A DNA stretch of 64,000 nucleotides, taken from contig NZ_JBAWKD010000002.1 of NCBI RefSeq assembly GCF_037095735.1, forward strand, positions 62,001 through 126,000, given 5' to 3'. Position 1 is the stretch's first letter. Each line of letters opens with the position of its first letter. The stretch comes from Frigidibacter sp037095735 (GTDB taxonomy: Bacteria > Pseudomonadota > Alphaproteobacteria > Rhodobacterales > Rhodobacteraceae). This document shows positions 24,521 through 33,795 of this stretch, piece after piece. Under the pieces are notes generated by a model. The model did no database searches. It was not told the origin of the DNA and saw only the letters and a program-made list of their open reading frames with translations. A program made the translations under genes and the position numbers.

Positions 24521-25465
24521 TCAGTCGAGAACCGGGCGCCGGGCCAGCGCCTCGACCAGCGCCTCGTCGCGCCGTTTCGCAAGGGCCGCGGGGTCGAGCC
24601 CGGCCGTCGCCTCGGCCATCGCCGCGACCAGCCGCGCCTTGACCGTGTCGTCCAGCACCGGCGCGCCCAGATCGGCCCACCAGTCCTCCATCGCCGGGCC
24701 GATGTGATCGAGGAAATGCGCCATGCCGCCCTCGCCCCCCGCAAGGTGGAAGGTCAGGTGCGGCCCCATCAGCGCCCAGCGCAGCCCCGGGCCCGAGACC
24801 AGCGCCGCGTCGACATCGGCCAGCGAGGCCACGCCCTCGTTCACCAGATGCACCGCCTCGCGCCAGAGCGCGGCCTGCAGCCGGTTCGCGACATGGCCCG
24901 GCATCTCGCGGTTCAGGCGGATCGGGCGCTTGCCGATCCGGCGGTAGAAGGCCATCGCCAGCGCGATCGTGTCTTCCGAGGTGTCGCCGCCCCCCACCAC
25001 CTCGACCAGCGGGATCAGGTGCGGCGGGTTGAAGGGGTGGCCGATCACCAGCCGCTCGGGGTGGCGCATGTGGGCCTGCATCGGCGAGGGCATGATCCCG
25101 CTGGTCGAGCTGGCGATCACCGCCGCGGGGGCCAGCACCGGCTCGATCTCGGCCAGCAGCGCGCGCTTGATCTCGAGCCGCTCGGGGGCGTTCTCCTGCA
25201 CGAAGGCCGCGCCCTCGCAGGCGGCGGCGGGCGCCGCATGCACCGAGAGCCGCGCGAGCCCGGTCTCGAGCGGCTCGGAGGTCAGCCCGAGGCGCAGCAT
25301 GTCGGGCCAGGCCCGCGCGACGAAGCCCGTCACCCGCGCCCCGGCGCCGCTGGCGGGCTCGCCCACCCTGACCGTCAGCCCCGCCGCCAGGAACCGCGCC
25401 GCCCAGCTTGCGCCGATGCTGCCCGCGCCGATCACCGCCACCGTGCCGATGCTGTCCGCCTGCAT
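24521..25465 (-). CDS. 3-hydroxyacyl-CoA dehydrogenase family NAD-dependent oxidoreductase
   Basis: Protein of 314 aa. The N-terminal Rossmann domain has VAVIGAGSIGASWA (NAD binding, about 9-22). The catalytic region has SSTSGIMPS and GHPFNPPHLIPLVE. The C-terminal helical domain begins near residue 185. The single-domain length and the GHPFNPPH motif fit the subgroup with carnitine 3-dehydrogenase and L-gulonate dehydrogenase (lambda-crystallin-like) rather than fatty acid beta-oxidation. The true substrate is uncertain. It stands alone. Confidence 0.85.
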   Translation of the reverse strand: MQADSIGTVAVIGAGSIGASWAARFLAAGLTVRVGEPASGAGARVTGFVARAWPDMLRLGLTSEPLETGLARLSVHAAPAAACEGAAFVQENAPERLEIKRALLAEIEPVLAPAAVIASSTSGIMPSPMQAHMRHPERLVIGHPFNPPHLIPLVEVVGGGDTSEDTIALAMAFYRRIGKRPIRLNREMPGHVANRLQAALWREAVHLVNEGVASLADVDAALVSGPGLRWALMGPHLTFHLAGGEGGMAHFLDHIGPAMEDWWADLGAPVLDDTVKARLVAAMAEATAGLDPAALAKRRDEALVEALARRPVLD

Positions 25466-25700
25466 GTCACCCTCCCTGCATGCCTCGGCCCCAGTCTATG
25501 CGGTCGCGCGGGGGATACCAGCCTTACGCTTTTCGCTCGGTGGTTGACGTCGTTTCCGCGCCCCCGTCTGGGCCCGTCACCGCGATGCGGATTGTCGCGG
25601 CGGCGATTAGATCTGCCCTGAAATCACCTTTTCCGCAGACGACTGCGGCCGGATTCGCCCCGCAGGGCGGCAGGGTGGAAACCAATGGAAAGTCGAGAAG

Positions 25701-26387
25701 ATGGGACTGATCGGAACGATCTCTGGATCGACCACGAGCCTGCTTTTGCGCACGACCCAGAGCACGGCGGCAACCGGCCCGCAGGCTGCGACCGGAACAG
25801 GGGCCAACACCGGAGCCAGCGACGCGACCGCACCGGCCGACAGTGGCGGCACGCAGGCCGCGACGCCCGCGGTGGTGATGGACATTTCGGAAAGCGCGCT
25901 GTCGTCCGCGGCCGCTCCCTCGACCACGGTGCTGCCGGCGCCGGACCCCGCGCCCGCCCCCGCCGCGGACGCGACGGCCGAAGACGCGACGGCCGAAGAT
26001 GCGACCGCCGGAGACGCGACCGCCAATGCGGCGGCCAGCGACAACGGGACCGCGGCGCAGGCACCCGCGGCAAAGGCACTGGCGGGCCCCGCCGCGACCC
26101 ATGCCGCCGCGCCCTCGCGCGTGGCTGCCGCAACGGCGGCATCGGCGGCCCGCGTGGAGGCGGCAGGGGCCGCGACCACTGACGGGACCGCCACGACCGA
26201 GGCCGAGGACCGCACCGCGGCCATCGCCCTGCGCGACAAGCTGGCCTTCGCCAAGCTCTTCGCGGCGAACGAGGACGAGGCGCCCTCGGCATTGACCGGC
26301 AGCGATGCCAGCATGCGCGGCGCCTATGCGTCCGCGCGCGGGCTTTCCGGCACGCCCGCCCCGGACCGCGGCACCGACCGTCTCTGA
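25701..26387 (+). CDS. Alanine/threonine-rich low-complexity hypothetical protein
   Basis: Protein of 228 aa of strongly biased composition (Ala, Thr, Asp, Gly, Pro), with repeats of DATAE (about 94-110). No signal peptide, enzymatic motif or membrane segment is seen. Only the last 65 residues look ordered: DRTAAIALRDKLAFAKLFAA is a plausible amphipathic helix. Codon use is like that of its neighbours and a hairpin follows its stop. It is probably expressed but of unknown function. Confidence 0.55.
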   Translation: MGLIGTISGSTTSLLLRTTQSTAATGPQAATGTGANTGASDATAPADSGGTQAATPAVVMDISESALSSAAAPSTTVLPAPDPAPAPAADATAEDATAEDATAGDATANAAASDNGTAAQAPAAKALAGPAATHAAAPSRVAAATAASAARVEAAGAATTDGTATTEAEDRTAAIALRDKLAFAKLFAANEDEAPSALTGSDASMRGAYASARGLSGTPAPDRGTDRL

Positions 26388-26410
26388 CGGCCGGGCGGCT
26401 CGGCGAGGGC

Positions 26411-26426
26411 GCCCCGGAGCCGGGGC
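26411..26426. terminator. Short hairpin between convergent genes
   Basis: Perfect 7-bp stem GCCCCGG / CCGGGGC with AG loop, in the 40-bp gap between the low-complexity gene and the convergent PP2C gene. It is a possible bidirectional terminator without a T run. Confidence 0.45.
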
Positions 26427-26427
26427 C

Positions 26428-27162
26428 TCAGTCGGAAAGGTGGCAGCGCACGACGACGGCGGTGACGTTGTCGAGCGCGCCGCGCGCCAGCGTCTGCTCG
26501 ATCAGCATCGTGCAGGCGCTTTCCGGCGGCAGCGCCGCGAGGATCTGCGCGATCTCGGGGTCTGTGACGTGCTCCGTCAGGCCGTCCGAGCACAAAAGGA
26601 AGGTGTCGCCCGGCGCAAGGAAGCCCGCGACGACCTCGGTCGCGCGGTCCGGCGCGATCCCCACGGCGCGGGTGACGAGCCCGCGGCGCGGCCAGCGATC
26701 GGCCTCGGCGCGCGACAGCGTGCCGGCCTGCACCAGCGCCTCGGCTTCGGTATGGTCGGTGGTGACCTGCCGCAGCACGCCGTCGCGCAGCTGGTAGACG
26801 CGGCTGTCCCCGGCCCAGATGCAGGCGAAGCCCAGCCCGTGGATCAGCAGTGCCGCCATCGTCGCACCGACCGGCACCCCGCCAAGCTCGCGAGAGTGCT
26901 GCAGGATCGCGTCCTGCGCCGCGTCGAGCCGGGCATGGAAGGCGGCGTGCTGGCGCTCGGGCGTCGGCGCCGGGTCGAGGCCGGCCATCGCCTCGGTGAT
27001 GGTGCGGCTGGCGACATCGCCCGCGGCATGGCCGCCCATGCCGTCGGCGACCAGCCACAGTCCGGCCTCGGGATTCAGCAGGAAGCTGTCCTCGTTGCGA
27101 CTGCGCTGGCAGCCGATGTCGGTCGCACCGGCACCTTCGAGCCGGTATCCCTTGCGGATCAT
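26428..27162 (-). CDS. PP2C-family serine/threonine phosphatase
   Basis: Metal-dependent protein phosphatase of 244 aa. The PP2C motifs are in order: RNEDSF (about 22), VADGMGGHAAGD (about 41-52), GDSRVYQLRDG (about 119), CSDGLTEHV (about 195) and DNVTAVVV near the C-terminus. These supply the aspartates for the binuclear metal site. The start at 27162 (MIRKGYRLEGAGATDIG) is typical. The frame is open upstream, but that extension looks non-coding. No Ser/Thr kinase or type VI secretion gene is adjacent, so the substrate is unknown. Confidence 0.9.
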   Translation of the reverse strand: MIRKGYRLEGAGATDIGCQRSRNEDSFLLNPEAGLWLVADGMGGHAAGDVASRTITEAMAGLDPAPTPERQHAAFHARLDAAQDAILQHSRELGGVPVGATMAALLIHGLGFACIWAGDSRVYQLRDGVLRQVTTDHTEAEALVQAGTLSRAEADRWPRRGLVTRAVGIAPDRATEVVAGFLAPGDTFLLCSDGLTEHVTDPEIAQILAALPPESACTMLIEQTLARGALDNVTAVVVRCHLSD

Positions 27163-27589
27163 TGCCTGTCCTCCGCGGTCTGTGCCGCGCGTGCCCCGAA
27201 TTCGGCCCCGCCTGCCCCTCGCGGCGGGGCCGGAGCGGTGTCGCGGGAACGCGTCCCGCGGTCGGTGGGCCTGCGGGTGCGGCCGGAAGCTGGCAGGTTC
27301 CGCGGGCGGCGGCAAGCGGTCATCCGGCGGCGCGGCGCGCTGGCGCCGATTGCCGCCGGACCGGCGGAGGGATGCCGCGCGGGACTGATCGCGCGGGCGG
27401 CGGGCATGGCGGTGGCGCAGGTCGCGTCGCCTTCTCTGTCATGGCGGCAGGGTTGCGCTCATCGGCGGACGGCAGATCTGCCACGTCCCGCTGAACGTCG
27501 AGACCGCGGCAGCGATTCCGGCGGCGTCGGCGGTGTTGCAACTGTTCATGAACGAGCCATGTCACGGCATCCGAGCGAATGCGGCGAAT

Positions 27590-28470
27590 GCGGCGGATCT
27601 GGATCTCGGCGGTCTGCCAATCCGGTGAGCTTCAGGCGATGCGCTCGCCAAAGGTCTTGAGGTCGCACGGGTGAACGCCACAGGCTCGAGAGAGCCTGCG
27701 ACGTCCTCCACGGCCCGATCCGACTTCGGATCTGTTGGCCGACAGGACGCTGCCGGCTGGCCAGTCCCCGGCGTCGTGTGTCGTACACGATCCCGCTTGC
27801 GGCCAGAGCGGGCGGGCAGCCTCTTGTCCCCGCGCGGCCCTACTTGCGGAGCGGGCGTGAGGGCATGCCCGCCAAGGGTCCGAGGGAATGCCCGAAGGCT
27901 TTGGCTCCCGGTCCGACGATCGCGTCAGGACATTGTCCGGTATCATTGGCGGCGTCGGCCATGCCCGAACCATCCCCTCATCCTCGGGGCGTTGTGCCAG
28001 CCGGTCAGGCGGCCGCGGGCTTTGAATTCGATGCCCCGGAGCTCGCCGGTCTGCGCGTCCATGCCAATGCGAACCTTGCGCCGTCGCCTCCGGCGAAACG
28101 CACCTTGCTTGCGCGCCTGCCAGCCGTCCACGATCACGCGCGGCTGTGCCCGTGACGGCCAGCTTCGCTTCGACGTGCAGATCAGCGCCCCGTTTGCTGG
28201 CGCGCTCCTCGTTCGATATGCCGTCACCTTCGCTCACGAGGTCGCCCCCGCGGTGCCAGACCGCACGGCGAGAGGGATCCGAAGCAAGCGCGTCGCGCAT
28301 CTGTCCGAACCTCGGTTCCGGTCGCCTGTCTGAACGATGCCTCTTCAGGCACGGCACCTATCGTCCGCCGATGTCCGAAATCCCGCGCGGCTGAGCCCCC
28401 GCTCCTACCGAAATCGGATGCGGAAGGTCGGAGCTTCGGTCTTCGGGCCGCCAGTCGAGATGTCTGCCTG
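27590..28470 (-). pseudogene. Decayed IS5-family transposase
   Basis: No intact frame exists, but pieces of an IS5-type DDE transposase appear in order on the minus strand across several frames. They are HLDWRPED and a GISD...PCLK...SFRQATG region at the 5' side, DLHVEAKLAVTG (about 28150-28185), WQARKQGAF and RRKVRIGMDAQTGELRGIEF (about 28020-28125), YDTRR (about 27780), and DLKTFGERIA plus WQTAEIQIR at the 3' end (about 27595-27665). Frame changes and stops separate them. This is an old insertion-sequence remnant. Terminal inverted repeats were not identified. Confidence 0.6.
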
Positions 28471-28857
28471 AGCGTGCAGGGGTCCGCTTCCGGCGCGAGG
28501 CTGCCGCCTTCGATGTGGCCGCCGGATCTTTCCCCGTCCGAGCTTGGGCGCCGACGTGACCCTGCCGCCCGCGCGCGCTCTTCGTCAGGAACCGGGCGCG
28601 TGACTGCCCCGAGTTACAGGGCGTCATCCTCCGTCCCCGGCAGAGCATGAATCCGAGCGCGGTGCCCGAGCGAGAGTCGGCGACACCAGCCCTTTTTCCT
28701 CACGCCGCCGGGTCAAACGTTCGTACGCCGCCTGCTTTCGCGGCACCTGCGCCCAAACGGCAGGCAGTGACCCCAGCCCCCGTGATACGGTCGATCATTT
28801 GGTTGACAATCTGGCAAGCCAATCTGCAAACCAGTATCCGAGCCACGGGAGACCGCG
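28471..28857. other. Gap upstream of gntR
   Basis: This 387-bp stretch has no credible gene. Its left part may include further decayed transposon sequence. Its right end carries the inverted and direct repeats next to the gntR start, listed separately. Confidence 0.45.
28800..28833 (+). promoter_or_regulatory. Putative operator/promoter of the hydantoinase operon
   Basis: A TTGACA element (28803-28808) lies within an inverted repeat TGGTT...AACCA (28800-28804 and 28829-28833) and overlaps a direct repeat CAATCTG (28807-28813 and 28820-28826). It sits 25 bp before the gntR start, a usual place for autoregulation by FadR-type repressors. A clear -10 was not found. Confidence 0.4.
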
Positions 28858-29526
28858 ATGACCGAGCAGACAGAGACCGAAGACCGCTTCGACACGGAGG
28901 AGCTGATCGCCGTCCTGCGCCAACGCATCGTGCGCGAGGGTTACGCCGCAGGACAGCGCCTGCGGGAACGCCAGATTTCAGAGGAATTCGGCACGTCCCG
29001 CGCTCAGGTGCGGGAAGCCTTCGCAGTGCTGACCGAGCGCCGCCTGCTCACCCGTCAGGCCAATGTCGGCGTCACCGTCACCCGGCTGAGCCCGGCCGAG
29101 ATCGTCGAGCTTTACGAAGTGCGCGGCGCGGTCGAAGGACTTGCCGCCCGCCTCGCGGCCGAGCGCGCCCCGGATGGCGCCTGGGACAGCCTTCGGCGCC
29201 GCTTCGGGGCCGAGGCGGACCAGATGATCGCCGCAGCCGATCTCGACGGCTACGGCCGGCTGGTCGACGAGGCGCAGAAGGGTCTCGTCGATCATGCGCG
29301 CAACCCGGTGCTGGTCGAAACGATGGGCCTTCTGGGGGACCGCGCCGCGGTGCTGGCGCGCCGCTCGATCCTGCTGCCGGGCCGGACGGATGTCGGCCTG
29401 CGCATGCACCGCGACCTCATCGAGGCGCTGATCGCCCGCGACGGCGATGCAGCCGAACGCATCAAGCGCGCCAACCTCGCCGACGCCTGCGAGCGGCTGG
29501 TGCGCTTCGCCGACTACCTGCGCTGA
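28858..29526 (+). CDS. GntR-family regulator, FCD (FadR) subfamily
   Basis: Transcription regulator of 222 aa. The N-terminal winged helix (about 12-78) contains LRERQISEEFGTSRAQVREAF, the GntR recognition region. The C-terminal all-helical FCD domain (about 85-215) ends in LRMHRDLIEALIARDGDAAE, typical of ligand- or metal-binding FCD proteins. It is the first gene of the operon, 14 bp before hyuA, and probably controls it in response to a pathway organic acid. Confidence 0.92.
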   Translation: MTEQTETEDRFDTEELIAVLRQRIVREGYAAGQRLRERQISEEFGTSRAQVREAFAVLTERRLLTRQANVGVTVTRLSPAEIVELYEVRGAVEGLAARLAAERAPDGAWDSLRRRFGAEADQMIAAADLDGYGRLVDEAQKGLVDHARNPVLVETMGLLGDRAAVLARRSILLPGRTDVGLRMHRDLIEALIARDGDAAERIKRANLADACERLVRFADYLR

Positions 29527-29540
29527 AAGGACGACCCGAC

Positions 29541-31574
29541 ATGACCGCAACCGGCTGGAACATCGGCATCGACGTGGGCGGGACCTTCACCGACATCGCC
29601 GCCGTGCATCTGGGCGACGGGCGCATGGAAGTGCTGAAACTGCCCTCGACCCCCAAGGCGCCCGACGCGGCCATGCTCGAAGGCGTGTCGCGCCTCGCCG
29701 CCCGCATCGGCATCGCGCCCTCGGACTTCGCCCGCGTCGCCCATGGCACCACCGTCGCGACCAATGCCCTGATCCAGGAGCGCGGCGCGAAGCTGGCGCT
29801 GATCACCACCCGCGGCTTCCGCGACGTGCTGGAGATCGGCCGCCAGATCCGCCCGCACATGTTCGACTTCCACACCGACATTCCCCGCCCGCTGGTCCCC
29901 GAAGACCGCCGGTTCGAGATCGCCGAGCGGCTGCTGGCCGACGGCACCGTCCATATCGCGCTGACCGAGGCCGAGATCGCCCGCGTCGTCGATCTGGTCG
30001 CGGCCTCGGGCGCCGAGGCCTGCGCCGTCTGCCTGATCCACGCCTACCGCAACCCCGACCACGAGGCGCGCATCGGCGCCGCGCTGAAGGCCCGCCTGCC
30101 GGGGATCTTCCTGTCGCTCAGCCACGAGGTGCACCCCGAGTTCCGCGAGTTCGAGCGGTTCTCGACCACCGCGGTCAACGGCTTCGTCCAGCCCGAGATG
30201 GCGCAGTATCTCGCCCGGCTCGAGGCGGGGCTCGCCGCGCTCGGCTCGGCCGCGAAGATCGGCATCAACCAGTCCTCGGGCGGGCTGATGCCCATCGGGC
30301 GCGCGGCGCAGCTGCCGGTGCGCACCGCGCTGTCGGGGCCCGCCGCGGGCATCGTCGGCGTGCTGGAAACGCTGGGCGACAGCTCGCAGGGCGATTTCAT
30401 CACCCTCGACATGGGCGGCACCTCGGCCGATGTCAGCCTCGTGCGCGGCTTCGCCCCCACCTTCACCTCGGAACGCGAGATCGAGGGCCGCCCCGTCAAG
30501 CTGGCTTCGGTCGACATCAACGCCGTCGGCGCCGGCGGCGGCTCGATCGCCTGGATCGACACCGACGGGCTGATGAACGTCGGGCCGCAGTCCGCGGGCG
30601 CCGTGCCCGGCCCCGCCTGCTATTCGAAGGGCGGCACGCGCGCCACCGTCTCGGATGCCAACCTCTTCCTTGGCCGGCTGTCCCCGACGCTGCTGGACGG
30701 CGCGATGCAGCTCGATGCCGACGCCGCCGCGACGGTCATCGCCGAACTTGCCACCGCGCTGGGCCTCAGCCCGCAGGAGACGGCGCTGGGCATCATCGAG
30801 ATCGTCAACGCGACCATGGTCCGCGCCATCCGCCAGATCTCGGTCGAGCGCGGGCTCGACCCGGCCGGCTTCGACCTTGTCGCCTTCGGCGGCGCGGGTC
30901 CGCTGCACGGGGCCGACGTGGCCCGCGCGCTTGGCATCGGGCGGGTGATCATCCCCGCCCGCCCCGGCCTGCTCTGCGCCGAGGGCCTGCTGAACGCCCC
31001 CCTGCGCGAAGACTATGTGCAGGCGCTGGGGCTGCGGCTGGACGACGCCGGGCTGGTATCGCTGGACGCGGCCGCGGGCGCGCTCTGCGCCCGCGCCTCC
31101 GACTGGTTCACCGCGCAGAAGGCGACCGGCGACATCGGGCTGGCCGTCGACCTGCGCTATGTCGGGCAGAATTACGAACTGCGCGTCGCGCTTGGCGCAC
31201 AGATCGACGAGCCGACGCTGCGCGGCGCCTTCGTCGCGCTGCACCGCGAAATGTACGGCCATGCGGATGAGACCGCGCCGATCGAGATCGTCGCCCTCCG
31301 CGCCGAGGCGCTGATCCCCCTGCCCCGTGCCCCGGACCCCGCGCGCCGCCCCCCCGGCCCGGCACCTGTTCCGACCGGCACCCGCCCCGTCCTTCATGAC
31401 GCGGCCGGCCCGGTCGGGGCCTTCGTCTATCGCCGCGAGGCCATCGGTCCCGGCCAGTCCGTCACCGGCCCCGCCATCGTCGAGCAGACCGACAGCACCA
31501 TCGTGCTCGGCCCCGGCGACCGCGCCACCGCCGACGCGCGCGGAAACCTGATCATCGAGGTCGCCCGAGCATGA
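29541..31574 (+). CDS. hyuA: Hydantoinase/oxoprolinase subunit A
   Basis: ATP-dependent amidohydrolase subunit of 677 aa from the ASKHA fold. ATP-binding motifs are GIDVGGTFTDIAAV near the N-terminus and LDMGGTSADVSLV near residue 290; HGTTVATNA is also conserved. Together with HyuB it opens cyclic amides (hydantoins, 5-oxoproline or N-methylhydantoin) with ATP hydrolysis. The start ATG at 29541 follows AAAGGACGA. The gene overlaps hyuB by four bases, as expected for subunits of one complex. Confidence 0.94.
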   Translation: MTATGWNIGIDVGGTFTDIAAVHLGDGRMEVLKLPSTPKAPDAAMLEGVSRLAARIGIAPSDFARVAHGTTVATNALIQERGAKLALITTRGFRDVLEIGRQIRPHMFDFHTDIPRPLVPEDRRFEIAERLLADGTVHIALTEAEIARVVDLVAASGAEACAVCLIHAYRNPDHEARIGAALKARLPGIFLSLSHEVHPEFREFERFSTTAVNGFVQPEMAQYLARLEAGLAALGSAAKIGINQSSGGLMPIGRAAQLPVRTALSGPAAGIVGVLETLGDSSQGDFITLDMGGTSADVSLVRGFAPTFTSEREIEGRPVKLASVDINAVGAGGGSIAWIDTDGLMNVGPQSAGAVPGPACYSKGGTRATVSDANLFLGRLSPTLLDGAMQLDADAAATVIAELATALGLSPQETALGIIEIVNATMVRAIRQISVERGLDPAGFDLVAFGGAGPLHGADVARALGIGRVIIPARPGLLCAEGLLNAPLREDYVQALGLRLDDAGLVSLDAAAGALCARASDWFTAQKATGDIGLAVDLRYVGQNYELRVALGAQIDEPTLRGAFVALHREMYGHADETAPIEIVALRAEALIPLPRAPDPARRPPGPAPVPTGTRPVLHDAAGPVGAFVYRREAIGPGQSVTGPAIVEQTDSTIVLGPGDRATADARGNLIIEVARA

Positions 31575-33181
31575 CCACGCCCCTCTCTCCCATCCGCCTG
31601 CAGCTGCTGCAGAACGCCCTCGCCTCGATCACCGACGAGATGTTCGCGGCCCTCACCCGCACCGCGTTTTCGGGCAACATCAAGGAACGCCGCGACCATT
31701 CCACGGCGATCATCGACACGGACGGCAACCTGATCGCGCAGGCGCAGCAGTCGCTGCCGATCCACCTGTCGGGGCTCATCGGTCTTGTCGCCGCGATCCG
31801 GGCCGAGCATCCCCTGGACACGATCCGCCCCGGCGACATGTTCATCGCCAACGACCCCCACGAGGGCGGCGGCTCGCACCTGCCCGACATCAACACCGCA
31901 GAGCCGGTGTTCATCGACGGCGAGCTGACCTGCTTCGTCTGCACCATCGCGCACCATTCCGACATCGGCGGGGCGCGGGCGGGCTCGATGGCCTCGGGCC
32001 TGACCGAGATCTGGCAGGAAGGCATCCGCATCCCGCTGGTCAAGCTCTACAGCGAGGGCAAGCGGATCGACGACATCTGGCGGCTGATCCTGCTGAACAT
32101 GCGGATGCGGGAAGAGCGGCTGGGCGATTTCAACGCGCAGTTCGCCGCCTCGCGTCTCGGGCTGCGGCGCATGGCCGAGCTGGCGAAGACCACCGATGCG
32201 GCCACCCTGACCGCAGCCTTCGCCGGCATCCTCGAGGGGACCGAGCGGCGGATGCGCAGCGCCATCGCCGCGATCCCCGACGGCACCTACAGCTTCGAAG
32301 ACCGGATGGACGGCGACGGGCTGGCGGTCTTCGACATCCCGATCCGGGTCCGCATCACCGTGACGGGGGACCGGATCGCGATGGACTTCGCCGGCACCGG
32401 CGCGCAGGTGCCCGGCAACATCAACCTCGTCTTCAACGGGCTGCAATCCACCGTCAGCTTCGCGCTGAAGGTGCTGCTCGACCCGCGGGCGCCGAACAAC
32501 TCGGGCCTTCTGCGTCCCGTGTCGATCACCGCGCCCGAAGGCTCGATCGTCAACGCCGTGGCGCCGGCTGCCGTCGCCCATCGCGTGCAGACCGGCATGC
32601 GCGTCGTCGACGCGATCTTCGGCGCCCTCGCCAAGGTGCTGCCGCAGGCGGTCACCGCCGCTTCGAACGGCTCGAACACCTCGGCGATGTTCTACGGCCG
32701 CGATCCCCGCACCGGGCGCGAATACGTCTATTTCGAAACCCTCGGCGGCGGCTCGGGCGCGCGGCTCACGCGCGACGGCAAGGACGGCGTGCAGGCGGGC
32801 CTCACCAACACCTCGAACCTGCCGGTGGAAGCCATCGAGGCCGAATATCCCCTGCTGGTCGAGGGGTACAACCTGATCCCGGGCTCGGGCGGCGCGGGAC
32901 GCACCCGCGGCGGGCGCGGCATCGCCCGCGCGATCCGGCCCATCGGCCATACCACCGTCTTCTCGGGCTCGGGCGAGCGCTTCCGCCTTGCGCCCTGGGC
33001 GCTCGAGGGCGGCGAACCGGGCCGGCCCGGACGCTTCTACCTGAACCATGACGGCCAGGAGGCGCCCGAGGCGCTGAGCGAAAAGGCCTCGCGCATCGAG
33101 ATCACCCCGGCCTCGGTCCTTGTCATCGAAACCCCCGGCGGCGGCGGCTGGGGCCGCGCCGCCGACCGAAAGGAGCCGTGA
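31571..33181 (+). CDS. hyuB: Hydantoinase/oxoprolinase subunit B
   Basis: Second subunit, 536 aa, of the HyuA/HyuB-type cyclic amidase. Typical stretches are RTAFSGNIKERRDHSTAIID near the N-terminus, NDPHEGGGSHLPD, and TMxFxG-like DFAGTGAQVPGNIN. The C-terminal ETPGGGGWG is a family end motif. Start ATG overlaps the hyuA stop (ATGA) and its own stop overlaps dctQ (TGATG), so the genes are translationally coupled. Confidence 0.94.
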   Translation: MTTPLSPIRLQLLQNALASITDEMFAALTRTAFSGNIKERRDHSTAIIDTDGNLIAQAQQSLPIHLSGLIGLVAAIRAEHPLDTIRPGDMFIANDPHEGGGSHLPDINTAEPVFIDGELTCFVCTIAHHSDIGGARAGSMASGLTEIWQEGIRIPLVKLYSEGKRIDDIWRLILLNMRMREERLGDFNAQFAASRLGLRRMAELAKTTDAATLTAAFAGILEGTERRMRSAIAAIPDGTYSFEDRMDGDGLAVFDIPIRVRITVTGDRIAMDFAGTGAQVPGNINLVFNGLQSTVSFALKVLLDPRAPNNSGLLRPVSITAPEGSIVNAVAPAAVAHRVQTGMRVVDAIFGALAKVLPQAVTAASNGSNTSAMFYGRDPRTGREYVYFETLGGGSGARLTRDGKDGVQAGLTNTSNLPVEAIEAEYPLLVEGYNLIPGSGGAGRTRGGRGIARAIRPIGHTTVFSGSGERFRLAPWALEGGEPGRPGRFYLNHDGQEAPEALSEKASRIEITPASVLVIETPGGGGWGRAADRKEP

Positions 33182-33795
33182 TGGAAACCGCCCTCACCCT
33201 TGGCAGCGGCCTGCGCCGCGGCATCGAGGCGGTGGCGAAGGTCATGGCGCTGGCCGCCGGCTGGGCCTATTTCGCCACCGCGATCTTCATCACCATCGAC
33301 GTTCTGGCGCGCAAGTTCCTGGGCGTCAGCTCGGGCGCCACTACCGAGATCTCGGGCTATCTTCTGGCCTTCGGCATCAGCTGGAGCCTCGCCCATGCCC
33401 TGGCCGAACGGGCGCATATCCGCATCGACCTGCTGGTCGAGAAACTGCCGATCGCCGCGCGGGTCTGGGCGCATCTGGTGGCGCTGCTGGCGCTGCTGGC
33501 GCTGATCGCGATCCTCGTCTGGTCGGCGACCAACGTGATCGAAGAGACGCTGCTGTTCCAGGCGCGCGACCTCTCGGCGCTGCGCATCCCGATGATCCTG
33601 CCGCAGGGCCTCTGGGCCTTCGGGATGTTCATGCTGGCGCTCTTCGCCTTCGCGCTGACGCTCGAGGTGGTGCTGCTGCTGGCCGCCGGCCGGCCCATGG
33701 ACATCGAGGCGCTGATGCACCCGCGCAACGCCGAGGATGAAACCGAAGAGACGATCCGTGCCCTGCACGATGTCGAAGAGGACGCCCAGAAATGA
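33181..33795 (+). CDS. TRAP transporter small permease (DctQ)
   Basis: Inner-membrane protein of 204 aa with four membrane helices (about 20-170), typical of DctQ. AGGAG sits five bases before the ATG at 33181; a GTG three bases earlier is less well placed. Family residues FLGVSSGATTEISGYL and SWSLAHALAERAHIRIDLL are recognisable. It forms the transporter with the DctM and DctP proteins encoded downstream. It overlaps hyuB by one base and dctM by four. Confidence 0.93.
   Translation: METALTLGSGLRRGIEAVAKVMALAAGWAYFATAIFITIDVLARKFLGVSSGATTEISGYLLAFGISWSLAHALAERAHIRIDLLVEKLPIAARVWAHLVALLALLALIAILVWSATNVIEETLLFQARDLSALRIPMILPQGLWAFGMFMLALFAFALTLEVVLLLAAGRPMDIEALMHPRNAEDETEETIRALHDVEEDAQK

Noticed and set aside
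26428..27162. PP2C phosphatase as part of a type VI secretion locus
   Set aside because: No kinase, FHA or tss gene is found around it.
27671..28333. Plus-strand open frame within the decayed transposon region
   Set aside because: It is antisense to the ordered IS5-type fragments and lacks coding features.
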